Below, one piece after another: positions 38,131-47,598 of a stretch of DNA of 64,000 nt (the first letter of the stretch is position 1; every line of letters starts with the position of its first letter). This stretch comes from Planctomycetaceae bacterium (GTDB lineage Bacteria; Planctomycetota; Planctomycetia; Pirellulales; Pirellulaceae): positions 209,308 through 273,307 of the forward strand of contig PBNZ01000021.1 of the NCBI GenBank assembly GCA_002723275.1, read 5' to 3'. Below the pieces are notes generated by a model. It was not told the DNA's origin, did no database searches, and saw only the letters and a list, made by a program, of their open reading frames with translations. A program made the translations under genes and the position numbers.

Positions 38131-38161
38131 AAGTCGAGGAGAGTTCTTCTCGCAACTCCTC
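38123..38161 (+). terminator. Overlapping hairpins at the end of the glycosyltransferase gene
   Basis: TCGACT-AAA-AGTCGA (38123-38137) spans the stop codon. A second imperfect hairpin follows, GAGGA paired with TCCTC and GTT with AAC (38136-38161). There is no T-tract, so intrinsic termination is uncertain. The position, between the converging glycosyltransferase and infC genes, suits a transcription boundary. Confidence 0.35.
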
Positions 38162-38322
38162 AACGGGGCTGGAGTCGATCACGGCGCGAGGCAGGTCGCT
38201 GAGGTCCATCGACCAGCAGAGACAAGATCCCAGAGTTCACTGGTCCAATTGCGCGTACACGTCATGCGCGCATAACGCAGGCATCAAGCTCAATCGCACA
38301 AAGCTCGCTCAGACAAAGCTAC

Positions 38323-38826
38323 CTACTTGGGTGCGATCGTTGCAACGATACGTCGGCCTTGTTGGGACGGTGGAACTTCCAGCTTTCCACAATCCATGAG
38401 ACCGTCAATCACACCTTGGATCACGCGGCGACCTTCCTCCACATGGACAATCTCCCGACCACGGAAGACAACGGAGACTTGCACCTTGTCCTTGCTCGCG
38501 AGAAAAGATCGAGCCTGCTTAACCTTGAATTCAATATCGTGCTGCCCAGTTTTGGGGCGCAGCCTGATTTCCTTGGTTTTGGTGTGATGGACTTTTCCCG
38601 AGGCGTGCTTCTTACGTTGCTGGTATTTGTATTTGCCATAATCCATTACACGGCAAACAGGAGGAGATTCGTTGGGAGCCACCTCCACCAAATCCAGGTC
38701 GGATTCTTGAGCAATCCCCAAAGCTTCCTCGGTGGGGATAATTCCTAGCTGAGCACCATCCGCTGCAATGACACGGATCGGAGAAACTCGGATCTGATCA
38801 TTGATCCTGACAAACTTGCGATCGAT
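38323..38826 (-). CDS. infC: Translation initiation factor IF-3, with AUC start codon
   Basis: This 167-residue protein has both IF-3 domains. The N-terminal domain reads [21 protein letters not shown], then [23 protein letters not shown]; the C-terminal domain reads [21 protein letters not shown] and ends RRIVATIAP. No ATG, GTG or TTG upstream gives the full N-domain: an in-frame TTG at 38721 would remove 35 conserved residues. The ATC at 38826 follows AGGAAAGGG by 8 nt and gives the full family length. IF-3 genes in other bacteria start with AUU, AUC or similar rare codons, which IF-3 itself discriminates against, giving autoregulation. thrS lies 249 bp upstream. Confidence 0.93.
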   Translation of the reverse strand: MDRKFVRINDQIRVSPIRVIAADGAQLGIIPTEEALGIAQESDLDLVEVAPNESPPVCRVMDYGKYKYQQRKKHASGKVHHTKTKEIRLRPKTGQHDIEFKVKQARSFLASKDKVQVSVVFRGREIVHVEEGRRVIQGVIDGLMDCGKLEVPPSQQGRRIVATIAPK

Positions 38827-38834
38827 TTTTGCAA

Positions 38835-38843
38835 CCCTTTCCT
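38835..38843 (-). promoter_or_regulatory. Shine-Dalgarno sequence for the AUC start of infC
   Basis: AGGAAAGGG on the minus strand is 8 nt before the ATC at 38826-38824. A TAG stop in the same frame overlaps it, so translation of infC cannot begin further upstream. Together these fix the start at the ATC codon. Confidence 0.7.
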
Positions 38844-39075
38844 AATCAACAAACTGAAAAACAACCGCCCGAAGGCAAAAAACGCATCCGCAAAGTATTT
38901 GCATTCAAACGGTACCACGTCAACTAGATTCACCGGTCAACTTCTACCGGAAATGCTGAAATTGCGGTCGCTTGATTTCACACGCAAAGCGATTCTGCGC
39001 CGACGAGGCCGGCCGGCCGACCCCGCAAAAACACCGCAAACCCAGATCACATATAGGCTTACGAATTCACCCAAA

Positions 39076-41076
39076 TCAATATTCGTTGGTCGCTCCCCGG
39101 TCTCCGAGCCCCGCTGAACCGCTAAACGACTGCCGAACGGTCCTGGCTTCAATTTCACCAAGAAGTTTCTCTTTTGCCTCTTCCAGCGTCATCGCCCCTA
39201 AATCACCGTCAATTCGGTCGCGTACGGAAACGGTTCCGCTTTCGGCATCTCGAGGGCCGACGATGAGCATATAAGGAATCAGTTCGAGCTGTGCATCACG
39301 GATTTTGGCACCGAGTTTCTCCGCGCGGAAGTCTCCGGTTGCTCGCAGACCAGCACTCGTGAGTTGCTGCAGGACATCGCGACCATACTCTTCTGACTTT
39401 TCGCTGACCGTCAACAACCGAACTTGCTCGGGTGCCAACCAGAGCGGAAAAGCACCCGCGAAGTGTTCAATCAAGACGGCAATGAACCGTTCCATGGACC
39501 CCAAGGGGGCACGATGAATCATCACCGGTTGATGCGCCTGGTTGTCGGCTCCGATGTATTCCAGGTTGAATCGTTGTTCACTTGGCAGGTTGTAATCCAG
39601 TTGGACCGTACCCAACTGCCATTCACGTCCGATGCAATCGGTAATCACAAAGTCGGCTTTGGGACCATAGAAGGCAGCCTCGCCGGCCTCTTGATCTGCT
39701 TGAATACCAAGCGATTCGCAAACCTCGATCAGCGATTGTTCAGCACGATCCCAGTTTTCCGGTGAGCCAACGTACTTGTCACTATCGGGGTCGCGGAAGC
39801 CAAGTCGCACTCGATAATCATTCAATCCCAGACACTGCAGAATGTATTGGGTCATCTCAATACAGCCCCGAAATTCATCGGCAACTTGATCTGACGTACA
39901 GAAAATATGGGCATCGTCCTGAGTGAAACCACGGACACGGGTCATTCCGGATAGCTCACCCGATTTCTCGTAGCGGTAGACCGTTCCGAACTCTGCCAGG
40001 CGTACAGGAAGTTCCCGGTAACTGCGTGGGCGAGACTTATAGATCATGATGTGATGGGGGCAATTCATCGGTTTGAGAATGTATTGCTCTTCTTCTTCCA
40101 TCACGATCGGGGTGAACATGCTATCCGAATAGTACGGGTAATGCCCGGATGTTTCATACAATTCGACACGGCCGACGTTGGGCGTGTAAACCGGTTGATA
40201 ACCGCGACGGGTCAGTTCATCCCGAACAAAGTTTTCCAGCAGGCCTCGGATGATGGCACCTTTGGGCAACCACAGCACCAATCCAGATCCGACGAGGGGA
40301 TTAATCGCGAACAATTCAAGCTGCTTACCGAGCACACGATGATCGCGCCGCTTGGCTTCTTCAATGCGAGCCAGATGCTCTTCTAAATCCTTTTTGTTGA
40401 AGAAGGCAGTCCCATAGACCCGCTGCAACTGATTCCGATTGGCATCTCCCTTCCAATAAGCGCCGGCTACCGACAACAACTTGAAGGCTCCGATCGCAGA
40501 TGGCTTCACGACATGAGGCCCTCGGCACAGATCCAGGAACTCACCCTGCCGGTAGAAGGACAGGGTGGGATCACCCGAGAGTCGCCCCTCGATATGTTCG
40601 ATCTTATACTGCTGCCCCAAGTCGCGACAGATTTTCATAGCATCGTCGCGTGGTTCCTCAAGTCGTTCGAATGGCTCATTCAGCTTAATGATCTTCGCCA
40701 TCTCTTTTTCGATGTTGGCAAAATCATCCTCAGTGAGCGGATGCTCGAGATCAAAGTCATAGTAGAATCCACCATCAATAGTTGGACCAAAGGCAAGCTG
40801 CACGCCGTCAAAGAGGCGCATCACGGCCCGAGCCATGACGTGGGCACAACTGTGTCTCATCACCCCGAGAGCTTCAGCATCCTTCTTGGTGAGGATTCGG
40901 AGAGCGACGGCTCCCTCCTCGGGCAGTCGATAGTCGAGGCCAACGACTTGGCCGTCGACTTCCGCGGCAACGGCGGCCTTGACGAGCCCGGGCCCAATAT
41001 CGGCAGCGACATCGGCTGGGGTGGCCTGTGATTCGAACTGTTTTTCTGATCCGTCGGGTAGATTGACCTTCAGCAT
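39076..41076 (-). CDS. thrS: Threonyl-tRNA synthetase
   Basis: This 666-residue class II synthetase has an N-terminal TGS domain ([22 protein letters not shown]), the editing domain with HSCAH near residue 76, the catalytic core ([21 protein letters not shown], with zinc-binding Cys and His, then [14 protein letters not shown]) and the C-terminal anticodon-binding domain ([20 protein letters not shown]). A GGAG ribosome site precedes the ATG. It is the first gene of the thrS-infC part; infC follows 249 bp downstream. Confidence 0.97.
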   Translation of the reverse strand: MLKVNLPDGSEKQFESQATPADVAADIGPGLVKAAVAAEVDGQVVGLDYRLPEEGAVALRILTKKDAEALGVMRHSCAHVMARAVMRLFDGVQLAFGPTIDGGFYYDFDLEHPLTEDDFANIEKEMAKIIKLNEPFERLEEPRDDAMKICRDLGQQYKIEHIEGRLSGDPTLSFYRQGEFLDLCRGPHVVKPSAIGAFKLLSVAGAYWKGDANRNQLQRVYGTAFFNKKDLEEHLARIEEAKRRDHRVLGKQLELFAINPLVGSGLVLWLPKGAIIRGLLENFVRDELTRRGYQPVYTPNVGRVELYETSGHYPYYSDSMFTPIVMEEEEQYILKPMNCPHHIMIYKSRPRSYRELPVRLAEFGTVYRYEKSGELSGMTRVRGFTQDDAHIFCTSDQVADEFRGCIEMTQYILQCLGLNDYRVRLGFRDPDSDKYVGSPENWDRAEQSLIEVCESLGIQADQEAGEAAFYGPKADFVITDCIGREWQLGTVQLDYNLPSEQRFNLEYIGADNQAHQPVMIHRAPLGSMERFIAVLIEHFAGAFPLWLAPEQVRLLTVSEKSEEYGRDVLQQLTSAGLRATGDFRAEKLGAKIRDAQLELIPYMLIVGPRDAESGTVSVRDRIDGDLGAMTLEEAKEKLLGEIEARTVRQSFSGSAGLGDRGATNEY

Positions 41077-41209
41077 GACTCCGTTTTCAAACCTTCCGCA
41101 ATAGAAGACGCATACTCAGCTGAGGGCGTCGATACAAAGGACGACCGGAAAATTCAGCTGGGCGTGTGAGAAGACGTAAAGTATAGAGAGTGTGGCACTT
41201 GGAACAAGC

Positions 41210-41250
41210 CGAACTGCCAACAGGCTGTCCCTTGCGGAGGCGGCAGTTCG
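41210..41250. promoter_or_regulatory. Inverted repeat in the thrS leader region
   Basis: CGAACTGCC (41210-41218) and GGCAGTTCG (41242-41250) form a perfect 9-bp stem with a 23-nt loop, about 135 nt before the thrS start. In E. coli thrS is controlled by leader structures that mimic tRNA-Thr. Whether this hairpin plays a similar part is speculation. It has no T-tract. Confidence 0.4.
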
Positions 41251-41362
41251 ATTCTGTCCAGCCAGCACAGCTCCTGATTTTCACCCCTGAAAAACAGAGC
41301 CGTTGGCCGGGCTATTCCGAATGCTCATCGCTTGGTTATAATCAGGAGCTCTGATAGCTTGA

Positions 41363-41437
41363 GGGCGATTAGCTCAGTTGGTTTAGAGTGCTTGCTTGAC
41401 ATGCAAGAGGTCACTGGTTCAAGTCCAGTATCGCCCA
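41363..41437 (+). tRNA. tRNA-Val (anticodon GAC)
   Basis: A full cloverleaf can be drawn. The acceptor stem is GGGCGAT with ATCGCCC and discriminator A. The D arm is GCTC with GAGT around AGTTGGTTTA. The anticodon stem is CTTGC with GCAAG and loop TTGACAT (anticodon GAC, valine). The variable loop is AGGTC and the T arm is ACTGG-TTCAAGT-CCAGT. The 3' CCA is not encoded (CTT follows the discriminator base). Confidence 0.93.
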
Positions 41438-41585
41438 CTTCTTTTTTCGTTTTCCGAGGGCCGAATCTTTGCAGGCCGAATCTTTGCAGGAAACGTGTAT
41501 CCCAGCGGCATCAATCTCCTCTGATTATTGAATTCGCCGTTCGCTGCTTGATACCCATTAATTTCCAAGAGCGGAACTGAACGAA

Positions 41586-42131
41586 TCAACGCCGGATCGA
41601 CTCGAGCCACTCAGCGAGCTCTTTAAGGTCATGAGGTTCCATTCCCAGCACGATTTCCTTCCGATGACTACCGTGAACGGCAAGGATATGGTCTTCGTGA
41701 AAGAAAATGGGATCCCCTAGCTGGAGCTCGTGAAGCCGTGTTTCGACCAGTGGATTATCGACCACTGCCCGAAAATGATTTTCGTCGCGTTCGATCACTT
41801 GGACCCAAAAATCTTCACCCCAGCCTCTGGAGGGCACATCCTGCGTCGGAAGCGGCATCAGAGCAGCCGGGTGTTCGTGTCCCAGGATTGGCTTGTTGGC
41901 TTCACCGTTGCACAACGAGCAGTAACACTTTTCGACGGCGTCATCGTGGACCGAAAAACGAAGAGAATCGATTCGTAATTCAATGAAGTGACCAACCTTC
42001 ACATGTCTCTTGAGAACGGGCGGGGGAATCTGGAAGTTGCCAGGATTCTCGGCGTTCATCTTCACGCCATCTACCAATGCATAACCATTCGCAAAAGACT
42101 GGTCAGATAATTGTTGTGTCAGGCTTGTCAT
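41586..42131 (-). CDS. Conserved hypothetical protein with a CxxC site
   Basis: This 181-residue cytoplasmic protein has no signal peptide or helix. The middle contains KCYCSLCNGEANKPILGHEHP, a possible metal site (two to three Cys plus His residues). The C-terminal half, DFWVQVIERDENHFRAVVDNPLVETRLHELQLGDPIFFHEDHI, resembles the DUF2314-like and related domains that carry a WV-type strand followed by GD/PI; this is a weak likeness. The ATG directly follows the hydrolase stop (1 bp gap), so it is probably cotranscribed with it. Confidence 0.7.
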   Translation of the reverse strand: MTSLTQQLSDQSFANGYALVDGVKMNAENPGNFQIPPPVLKRHVKVGHFIELRIDSLRFSVHDDAVEKCYCSLCNGEANKPILGHEHPAALMPLPTQDVPSRGWGEDFWVQVIERDENHFRAVVDNPLVETRLHELQLGDPIFFHEDHILAVHGSHRKEIVLGMEPHDLKELAEWLESIRR

Positions 42132-42132
42132 T

Positions 42133-43284
42133 TCAATCCTTCAAAACATCCATCAGGTATGGCCACATCAGATGCGAATAAAAGCGGTGTCCTTCAGCGC
42201 CCCACCGATGCTGAAACCGTTCGGGATATCCGGAGGCCAAATAGGCTGCCTTAACCTGGGCAATTGCTCGTTCAATCGCCGACACCGAGAAGAGAGGGTC
42301 CTGGCGACCGTTGACAGCGAGCAAGCGTCTGGGAGCGATCAATCGAGCGACCCCCGGGAGCCCATCGAATTCGAGTAAGCCAGGTACCATGTTGCAATCG
42401 CAATGAAAGATATACCCCGACTCGCTTACCGAAGGTGCAAACGAACAGCTGGGAACGGCAATCTTCACACGTTCATCGCAAGCAGCGGTGAACAAAGTCA
42501 CCATTCCGCCGCCAGAATTACCCATCATCATGAGGTGTTGCGAGTTGACGTTGTCGAGCTGAGTTGCCCAGTCGATGATGCGTTGCATATCCCAAACTCT
42601 TTCACCGATTGCGGTACGGCCGGCCAACAAACAATGCATCAAATGACTACGACAATCGCGACGGCCATGTCGTTCGTGGAGATCCGGAACGCCGTTGGTC
42701 GACAGACCGCGAATAGCCGGAGCAATGGCAAGGAATCCACGCTTTACGGCTTGCACGGCAACATCCCGATCTTCAGCGAGCGCCCGCTGTTGCTGCTGCT
42801 CATTGTCGTAAACACCGGCGGTCGTCTTGTGCCCGATGCGATCATGCCCATGCGGAAACAGCGCTAGCGGCCAAGGTCCTTCGCTTTTGGGTTGAAGCAT
42901 CCAGAATGCAATGGTCACGTTTGGCTCGGTCTCAATCACCCCGGCTCGCCGGACGTAATCCCCCAGATCCTGCGGGGGATCGAGTTGCACCGTCGGTTGA
43001 TGTTCGCCAACCGAAGTTACCATCTGCGGTATTCCTAATTGACGGTGAAGTTTTTCACGCATCGGTCGCTGCCAGTCATCCCATGACTTAGGACTCTCGT
43101 CGCGAACTTGCGGGTGTATGCCGGCGCGACGCCGACTCTTTTCGTAGACTCGTTCGAGATATTTGGCAACTTGATCGGGATAGTCATTAAAGTCTTTCTG
43201 CTGACCAAGGCTGTCCTTGGAGAACGCTGACAACCAGAGGCATGAAAGGAGGAAAAGCGAGCGAATTGTAATCAGCATTCTCAC
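42133..43284 (-). CDS. Secreted alpha/beta hydrolase (dienelactone hydrolase / acetyl xylan esterase type)
   Basis: This 383-residue protein starts at GTG 43284, which has GAGG 8 nt upstream; an ATG lies two codons later. A signal peptide ends near LGQ. The hydrolase core shows PLALFPHGHDRIGH, the nucleophile elbow GNSGGG in MMMGNSGGGMVTLF, an Asp in NGRQDPLF and a His in AEGHRFYSH near the C-terminus, so the catalytic triad is complete. The resemblance is to the Abhydrolase_7 group common in planctomycetes. It is probably a periplasmic esterase, substrate unknown. Confidence 0.82.
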   Translation of the reverse strand: MRMLITIRSLFLLSCLWLSAFSKDSLGQQKDFNDYPDQVAKYLERVYEKSRRRAGIHPQVRDESPKSWDDWQRPMREKLHRQLGIPQMVTSVGEHQPTVQLDPPQDLGDYVRRAGVIETEPNVTIAFWMLQPKSEGPWPLALFPHGHDRIGHKTTAGVYDNEQQQQRALAEDRDVAVQAVKRGFLAIAPAIRGLSTNGVPDLHERHGRRDCRSHLMHCLLAGRTAIGERVWDMQRIIDWATQLDNVNSQHLMMMGNSGGGMVTLFTAACDERVKIAVPSCSFAPSVSESGYIFHCDCNMVPGLLEFDGLPGVARLIAPRRLLAVNGRQDPLFSVSAIERAIAQVKAAYLASGYPERFQHRWGAEGHRFYSHLMWPYLMDVLKD

Positions 43285-43653
43285 GAGAGGATCCTCACGA
43301 CAAAGTTCTCCTGAATCCTAAAACCCTCAAAAAACACCTGGTTTCCGCCGGCCAGACGTGACATTTTTTGCACCAGCAGATCCGTGGCAATCCCGCAGCA
43401 GATTGTCGACGATTCGTTGGGAAGCGACTTTAATTCTTGCCGGGGGGCCAGTCGGCAATGAAACGCTTTTATGTTATCGTGTTTTTTCCGAGAAGACCCG
43501 AAAAAGCTCGAAAGAAGATTGAATCGCGAGCGAATTCGAATCAGGCAGGAGCTCGGTCGGACACCGTCCCAATCGTTCCATTCAGATCGCCACCCACGGA
43601 TGGCAATCTGTAATTCTCTGGCGCACCTGGAACGCGAGTGACATCGCGACATT
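43285..43653. other. Divergent intergenic region
   Basis: This 369 bp region lies between the hydrolase and the phosphatidylserine decarboxylase gene, which point away from each other. A reverse-strand frame across it is rich in Ser and Arg and has no family likeness. Promoters for both sides are expected, but none could be placed with confidence. Confidence 0.5.
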
Positions 43654-44646
43654 ATGGAAGAAACAGAAGACCTATCAGCACGTGTCGAGCCGTTGCCTGC
43701 CGACATCAAGGACATCCAGCCGGGCGGTGGCGCATGCATGAGGATCGAACTCGCCTGGGGACGTTGGCGTCGATGGTATCTCAAAACATTTCGTCGAGGT
43801 TACGTGGCCAAGATGCAGCAGACGCGGGAAGGTACCGCAAATGACTGTCCGCACGAAGTCCTTGATCCACGAGACGTCAAATTCTATCGGAATCAGGGAG
43901 GCTACACCTGGTCTCCTGAAAACGATCCCTTTACGTGGCGCGATCGCTTGCCGTTCGCTCGTGCGGGACTCGCTGAACTATTGATTTTGGGCGGTTCGAT
44001 ATTTGCCTTGACCGCGGCACTCGCGTTTCTCTTCTGGCCACTGGCAATTCCACTCGCAGTCGTTGGAATTCTGGTCGTCTGGTTTTTCCGGGACCCCAAG
44101 CGACAGGTTCCGACGGACCCGTTGTGTGTGGTTTCTCCAGCTGACGGTCACATCTCCAGCATTGAAGAGGTGGACGACGAGTTCATAGGACGTCCTGCCG
44201 TATTGATTGGGATCTTTCTTTCGATCTTCGATGTCCACATCAATCGTATGCCGATGGACGCCAAGGTCGTGGGACTACGTTATCGTCGCGGCAAGTTCTT
44301 AAATGCCTTGCGGCCTGAATCAGCTCGCGAAAACGAGCAGATGGAAATTCGCCTCGTTAGAAACAGCGCACCTCATTATCCGATCATCGTACGTCAAATT
44401 GCCGGAGCAATCGCGCGTCGGATCGTTTGTTGGGTGGGGCCTGGCGAAACACTCAACCGCGGAGACCAATTTGGCATGATCAAATTGGGTTCGCGAACCG
44501 AATTAATCGTACCGAAGGAAGACGGTCTCGAAATTCTCGTTTCGATGGGCCAGAAAGTGGAAGCAGGATCGACCATCCTGGCCCAATACTCACTCGCTCA
44601 AGAAGAAAAAGCGGCTGAGGCAGACACGGAACAAGATCCCCACTAA
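43654..44646 (+). CDS. psd: Phosphatidylserine decarboxylase proenzyme
   Basis: This 330-residue protein has two close transmembrane helices (about residues 108-150) and the decarboxylase domain. Seen are VSPADGHISSIEEV, FLSIFDVHINRMP and the self-cleavage site KLGSRTEL, where cleavage before Ser280 would create the pyruvoyl group. It makes phosphatidylethanolamine from phosphatidylserine at the inner membrane. The start could also be the ATG at 43738 (residue 29), which precedes the first clearly conserved stretch WRRWYLKTFRRGYV. pssA follows 27 bp downstream, so the two form an operon for the two steps. Confidence 0.92.
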   Translation: MEETEDLSARVEPLPADIKDIQPGGGACMRIELAWGRWRRWYLKTFRRGYVAKMQQTREGTANDCPHEVLDPRDVKFYRNQGGYTWSPENDPFTWRDRLPFARAGLAELLILGGSIFALTAALAFLFWPLAIPLAVVGILVVWFFRDPKRQVPTDPLCVVSPADGHISSIEEVDDEFIGRPAVLIGIFLSIFDVHINRMPMDAKVVGLRYRRGKFLNALRPESARENEQMEIRLVRNSAPHYPIIVRQIAGAIARRIVCWVGPGETLNRGDQFGMIKLGSRTELIVPKEDGLEILVSMGQKVEAGSTILAQYSLAQEEKAAEADTEQDPH

Positions 44647-44673
44647 CGACCGATCAAGCGTTGGAATCCAAAC

Positions 44674-45510
44674 ATGTTCGAAATGACTCGTAAAAAATCC
44701 AATTTCGTCGTCGTCCCGACTCTGTTGACGCTCGGCAATGGCGCCTGCGGACTCGGAAGCATCTCGCTCGCCACATTCGGCTGGGAACAGCTTGGTGCAA
44801 CGAATGCGATCTTCGGCGCGGGCGTGTTCATCTTTGTCGGTATGCTGTTCGATGGATTAGATGGATACGTTGCTCGGATGTTGAAGCAAACGAGCAAATT
44901 TGGGGCCGAGCTGGACAGCCTATGCGACGTGATTACATTCACCGTCGCACCGGTGTTTATCATGCTCCGAATAGCCGACATCATCCCGCTGCGATTCCTC
45001 TGGGGCGTCGGCGTGCTGTTTATGCTATGCGGGTTATTGAGATTAGCGAGGTTTAACGTTGAGGTGAATCCGGACGAAGATCCCGAATGGTTTCGAGGAT
45101 TGCCGACTCCGGCAGCCGCAGGAACTCTCGCCTCTTTTGCTTTGGCATTGCCCGCAGTCACTGGGCACCTTTCAGCACCCTCGTCCGAAGCATCGCGTCA
45201 GCTAGCGGAACAAACCCTGTATTTCACAGCGTACATTCTTCCTGTCCTGACATTAGCTTTGGCCGGATTAATGGTGTCGCGGATCCGATATCCGCATATT
45301 CTGAGTCAGTGGACCAAGGGACAGTGGAACTTTTCAAATCTGGTCGGGCTCATCTTTGCGGCAGTGGCCTTGATCACCATCCACGAGCTGGCGCTACCGT
45401 TAGTCTTTTGCTGTTTCGCATTGGTTCGCCCTGCCACGCTCTGGATGCGATTCCTGGGACGAAGCTTCCGAAATGGCCTCGCCTCTTTGCGCGTGACGGA
45501 GAACGGGTAA
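44674..45510 (+). CDS. pssA: CDP-diacylglycerol--serine O-phosphatidyltransferase
   Basis: This 278-residue membrane protein carries the CDP-alcohol phosphotransferase signature: D60, D63-G64, A67-R68, G77, D81 and D85 in DGLDGYVARMLKQTSKFG followed by AELDSLCD. About eight helices are visible. It condenses CDP-diacylglycerol with serine to phosphatidylserine, the substrate of the upstream psd product. An AT-rich spacer of 27 bp separates the two genes. Confidence 0.95.
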   Translation: MFEMTRKKSNFVVVPTLLTLGNGACGLGSISLATFGWEQLGATNAIFGAGVFIFVGMLFDGLDGYVARMLKQTSKFGAELDSLCDVITFTVAPVFIMLRIADIIPLRFLWGVGVLFMLCGLLRLARFNVEVNPDEDPEWFRGLPTPAAAGTLASFALALPAVTGHLSAPSSEASRQLAEQTLYFTAYILPVLTLALAGLMVSRIRYPHILSQWTKGQWNFSNLVGLIFAAVALITIHELALPLVFCCFALVRPATLWMRFLGRSFRNGLASLRVTENG

Positions 45511-45572
45511 CGACGCGCACCGTGATCGTCAAAATGGCTTGGAGACAGCTGCTCGCGCCTAAGGCCGATGCG

Positions 45573-46172
45573 TTAGAGTCGGCACTGGTAAACGAACGCG
45601 GGTAGTACGTTTGTCCATACTGTGCGGCTAGGTTCTACCTGATCGAACAGGCCATCGAGCTTTCGATGAAAACGATGCGCTGCCGGCAAAGCCATTCCCG
45701 ACAGGTAGGCGAAGGTCGCAAAATAGCCGCCTGGCTTGAGCACCTTTAGCATCGCTTCTAACAACTCTGTTTGCAGCTCGTCCGAAAACGTGGCCCAGGG
45801 CAAACCGCAAATGACGGCATCGAGCTGATCAACATTTTGCTGCTGACAGATTTTCTCAATGTTGCCCACGCTATCGCGGAAGAGCGTCACGTCTGGAAAT
45901 CGTTCAGCAAAAGTATTCGCAAAATCCTCGTTCAATTCGACGGCGAAAAACTGCGAATCCGGACGCTTCTGTTGCAAGATTTCGGTGGTAAACACACCCG
46001 TACCGGGACCATATTCCGCCACCGCGTTAACGGAGTCCCAATCAACCCATTCGACCATCCGATTGGCCAGTCGCGGAGAACTCGGTGCGATGGCTCCGAC
46101 GCAGGAAGGATTCAGCAGAAACTCACGAATAAATCGGCCGTAGTCTTTTAACACCAATCGAAATCTCACCAA
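45573..46172 (-). CDS. Phospholipid N-methyltransferase-like SAM methyltransferase
   Basis: The protein resembles the PmtA-like/COG3963 group. It has FIREFLLNPSCVGAIAPSSPRLANRMV, then motif I VAEYGPGTGVFTTEIL, then AVELNEDFANTFAERFP, then VICGLPWATFSDELQ and a C-terminal VWTNVLPAFVYQC. The start is uncertain: TTG at 46172 (used here), GTG at 46169 or a GTG at 46244, none with a strong ribosome site. The family methylates phosphatidylethanolamine toward phosphatidylcholine or, in some members, other lipids. It converges on the psd-pssA pair, which supports a lipid substrate (inference). Confidence 0.75.
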   Translation of the reverse strand: MVRFRLVLKDYGRFIREFLLNPSCVGAIAPSSPRLANRMVEWVDWDSVNAVAEYGPGTGVFTTEILQQKRPDSQFFAVELNEDFANTFAERFPDVTLFRDSVGNIEKICQQQNVDQLDAVICGLPWATFSDELQTELLEAMLKVLKPGGYFATFAYLSGMALPAAHRFHRKLDGLFDQVEPSRTVWTNVLPAFVYQCRL

Positions 46173-46465
46173 GCAAATGTCTGTTTTTCCAGATAAAACA
46201 GGGCAAGCCCGACGGATCCATGTCGCCACTGTCCAGGTAAGCACTCTAATATCGGCATCTTCCGCTGAGAGTCAACGAGGGGCAAAGACAGTCGAGCCAC
46301 CATTCCCCGGCAGAACGGCATTAAAATCGAAAGAGTTTCAGCGATTCAGGTCGAGATAAGCTGACGATTCAATTCGACATTGTGAGCTTCGCGCGGTAGA
46401 AAGCGGACCGCAACTATCGTCTTTTTAATCCGCACAACCATCATCCAAACATTGGAAGGTTCGCC

Positions 46466-47536
46466 ATGCCACCGAGCGTTGCTGAACAAAACCCCAGTCG
46501 AAAATCAAGTTCGCACTTCGTCATCGATCGACGACAGGCGCTCTCGATGGGGCTCGCCACGGCATCGACGTTGCTGCTCCCGAAAAAGAGTTTCGCTAAC
46601 GCAGACGCGACAAAACCGGTTCGCTTCGGAATCATCTCCGACATCCATAAAGACGTAATGCACGATGCGGATAGCAGGTTAGACACCTTTGTGAAGGCGA
46701 TGATTGAACAGGACGTCGATTTCATTTTGCAATTGGGAGACTTCTGCATCCCAGCAACCTACAACTTACCCTTTATGAAAATATGGAATTCGTTCTCTGG
46801 ACCGCGTCATCATGTCCTGGGCAATCACGACATGGATGGTAACGGAACCGAACGTCCTGATGTTGCTTACGGTTGGAGGCGAGCTGAAACGGTCGAGTAT
46901 TGGGGCATGAAGTCACCCTATTATTCGTTCGATCACAGCGGAGTGCATTTCATCATCCTCGACGGCAATGACAAGAAGCCAGAGGGTCAGAGTGGCTATC
47001 GTCGCTGGGTGGGTGAGAAACAACTTGAATGGCTTGAAAAAGATCTTCAACAAACCAAACTGGCGACTTTCGTTTTCATTCACCAAAGTCCCGAAAATAT
47101 CGCCGATGGAGGCGTTGAAAACGGAAAACAGGTTCAAGCGGTACTCGAGAAAGCAAACGCAGAAGGTGATCGCAAGGTCATCGCCTGCTTTACGGGTCAC
47201 CACCATCGAGATTACCTGCGACGACTAGGCTCGATTTGGTACCCACAAATCAACAGTGCGTCATACTACTGGCTGGGAGGTAAGTATCTTCAGGTGCGAT
47301 ACAGCGAAGAAATCGATGCTGAGTATCCGTACATCAAATACACCGTGCCGTATAAGGATCCGCTGTTCGCCGTGGTGACGGTCGACCTTGCCAATCAGGC
47401 GATGTCCATCACAGGTGGGAAAACGGAGTTTGTGGGACCATCGCCTTGGGAACAAGGAGCATCACGAGAAGAACTTGATGCAGAAAGCCTGGTCGCTCAA
47501 ATCTCAAACCGGCAGATCTCTCTTGAGCGAAAATAA
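46466..47536 (+). CDS. Calcineurin-like metallophosphoesterase, exported
   Basis: This 356-residue protein has a Tat-like N-terminus (IDRRQALSMGLATASTLLLP) and the complete metallophosphoesterase metal set: DIH in GIISDIHKDV, GDF in ILQLGDFC, GNHD in HVLGNHDMD, FIHQSP and GHHH in ACFTGHHHRDYL. It binds two metal ions and hydrolyses phosphomono- or diesters, in the periplasm. The substrate is unknown. No operon partner is seen. Confidence 0.9.
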   Translation: MPPSVAEQNPSRKSSSHFVIDRRQALSMGLATASTLLLPKKSFANADATKPVRFGIISDIHKDVMHDADSRLDTFVKAMIEQDVDFILQLGDFCIPATYNLPFMKIWNSFSGPRHHVLGNHDMDGNGTERPDVAYGWRRAETVEYWGMKSPYYSFDHSGVHFIILDGNDKKPEGQSGYRRWVGEKQLEWLEKDLQQTKLATFVFIHQSPENIADGGVENGKQVQAVLEKANAEGDRKVIACFTGHHHRDYLRRLGSIWYPQINSASYYWLGGKYLQVRYSEEIDAEYPYIKYTVPYKDPLFAVVTVDLANQAMSITGGKTEFVGPSPWEQGASREELDAESLVAQISNRQISLERK

Positions 47537-47598
47537 CCGCCGAGGATGTGCCGACGCCGAGGATCTTAAAACTCTCGGAGAGGGTAGGGGACCCTGGA

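Noticed and set aside
41242-41262. tRNA T-arm-like segment (GGCAG-TTCGATT-CTGTC) in the thrS leader
   Set aside because: No matching acceptor, D or anticodon arms can be drawn around it, so it is not a tRNA gene.
41087-41284. Reverse frame of 65 codons upstream of thrS containing CSKCH
   Set aside because: No ribosome site, no family likeness; it overlaps the probable thrS leader.
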